DNA from: an uncultured Eubacterium sp.
GTDB lineage: Bacteria > Bacillota > Clostridia > Peptostreptococcales > Anaerovoracaceae
Length of the DNA: 5,896 nucleotides
Direction: 5' to 3'
NCBI GenBank assembly: GCA_947367725.1
Contig: CANBFZ010000129.1
Location: 1-5,896 of the forward strand
Shown one piece after another: positions 5,445 through 5,896 of the stretch. The position numbers were made by a program, and so were the translations under genes. Every line of letters begins with the position of its first letter. Position 1 is the stretch's first letter. The notes below the pieces were generated by a model, which saw nothing but the letters and a program-made list of their open reading frames with translations, had not been told where the DNA came from and ran no database searches.

Positions 5445-5896
5445 CCATCTGATCAGTTTTTTCTGCAGCCATGCAACAAATACAGACAACAGACTCACAA
5501 CAAAACCCACAACAATAATACCCGCAATGACCTTGGTATAATTGCCGTAAGTGTTGTAATTTACAATATAGTATCCCATTCCCACGGTGGAGCCCATCAT
5601 TTCCGCAAAGGTCAGCATCATCACCGCAGTGGTCAGCGTCACACGAAGCCCTTTTACAATGCCGGGGATAGAATACGGCAAAAGAATTTCAAAGATCATA
5701 GAAAATCCACTTAATCCCAGCGTTCTTGCAGAATCGATAATGTTGCGATCCATCGATTCCACCGAAATGATGGTTTTTAAAAACGTGGGCCAGAAGATAC
5801 CCAAAAATATCACCACCACTGATGCACTGCGAAAGCTCGGCATCAGTGCGATGACGTACGGTGCAAAGACCACCGACGGAATCGGCGCAAGAACAT
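5433..5896 (-). CDS. ABC transporter permease, SsuC/TauC-like (NitT/TauT family), N-terminus outside window
   Basis: About 154 C-terminal residues are visible; the frame is open to the right edge, so the GTG at 5873 is not a real start. The product is the membrane permease of an importer with a BPD_transp_1 fold. It shows the family's PxPSVVFAPY region at the left end, an EAA-type cytoplasmic loop that contacts the ATPase (DRNIIDSARTLGLSGFSMIFEILLPYSIPGI), the GLRVTLTTAVMMLTFAEMMG helix and a last helix before KKLIRW. This loop and the AEMMGSTVGMGYYI stretch are typical of SsuC/TauC-like permeases for sulfonates, nitrate, cyanate or pyrimidine precursors. The substrate cannot be read from the permease alone. 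The ATPase and binding protein should lie beyond the window. It is probably unrelated in function to the surface genes downstream. Confidence 0.85.
   Translation of the reverse strand, partial: VLAPIPSVVFAPYVIALMPSFRSASVVVIFLGIFWPTFLKTIISVESMDRNIIDSARTLGLSGFSMIFEILLPYSIPGIVKGLRVTLTTAVMMLTFAEMMGSTVGMGYYIVNYNTYGNYTKVIAGIIVVGFVVSLLSVFVAWLQKKLIRWQNS

Overview
The window looks like chromosome of a gut-type Firmicute, most likely a clostridial/Lachnospiraceae-like organism. This rests on Gram-positive ribosome binding sites (GGAGG, AAAGGAG), a sortase-type C-terminus (VPTTGD), a BspA-type leucine-rich-repeat surface protein and a clostridial-style Amidase_2 protein. Family calls come from reading translated sequence; no database was searched. 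Every gene I can support lies on the minus strand, so transcription runs from high to low coordinates.

Layout in the direction of transcription: (1) 5896-5433, the C-terminal part of an SsuC/TauC-like ABC transporter permease with a weak AT-rich terminator. (2) A promoter at 5383-5342 with three TAAC repeats spaced 11 bp apart, driving a secreted, proline/glutamate-repeat, sortase-anchored surface protein (5298-4492) that ends at a strong hairpin (4446-4399). (3) A sigma-A-like promoter (4354-4326) driving an O-antigen ligase/polymerase-like membrane protein. That gene is split by an in-frame TAG with a G9 tract just after it (4201-3692 and 3658-2846), and a membrane-anchored N-acetylmuramoyl-L-alanine amidase (2810-2121) follows. 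(4) A second copy of the repeat-type promoter (2045-2012), opening a leader of about 320 nt. (5) A BspA-like leucine-rich-repeat protein (1682 to beyond position 1).

The most unusual part is the leader at 2005-1683. It holds a 40-codon open frame with its own ribosome binding site, a 77-bp tract of 19 AGCA tetranucleotides inside that frame, and then a strong intrinsic terminator only 38 nt before the BspA-like start codon. With the present repeat number the small frame stops before the terminator. Loss of one repeat unit (or gain of two) would open it through the terminator to a TGA lying one base before the BspA-like ATG. I propose a phase-variable, translation-coupled attenuator. The architecture is directly visible; the mechanism is inference.

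Together the locus appears devoted to the cell surface: two exported surface proteins sharing one promoter architecture (probable common response regulator), a polysaccharide ligase/polymerase and a peptidoglycan amidase. Hypermutable tracts (AGCA x19, G9) and internal coding repeats suggest surface variation.
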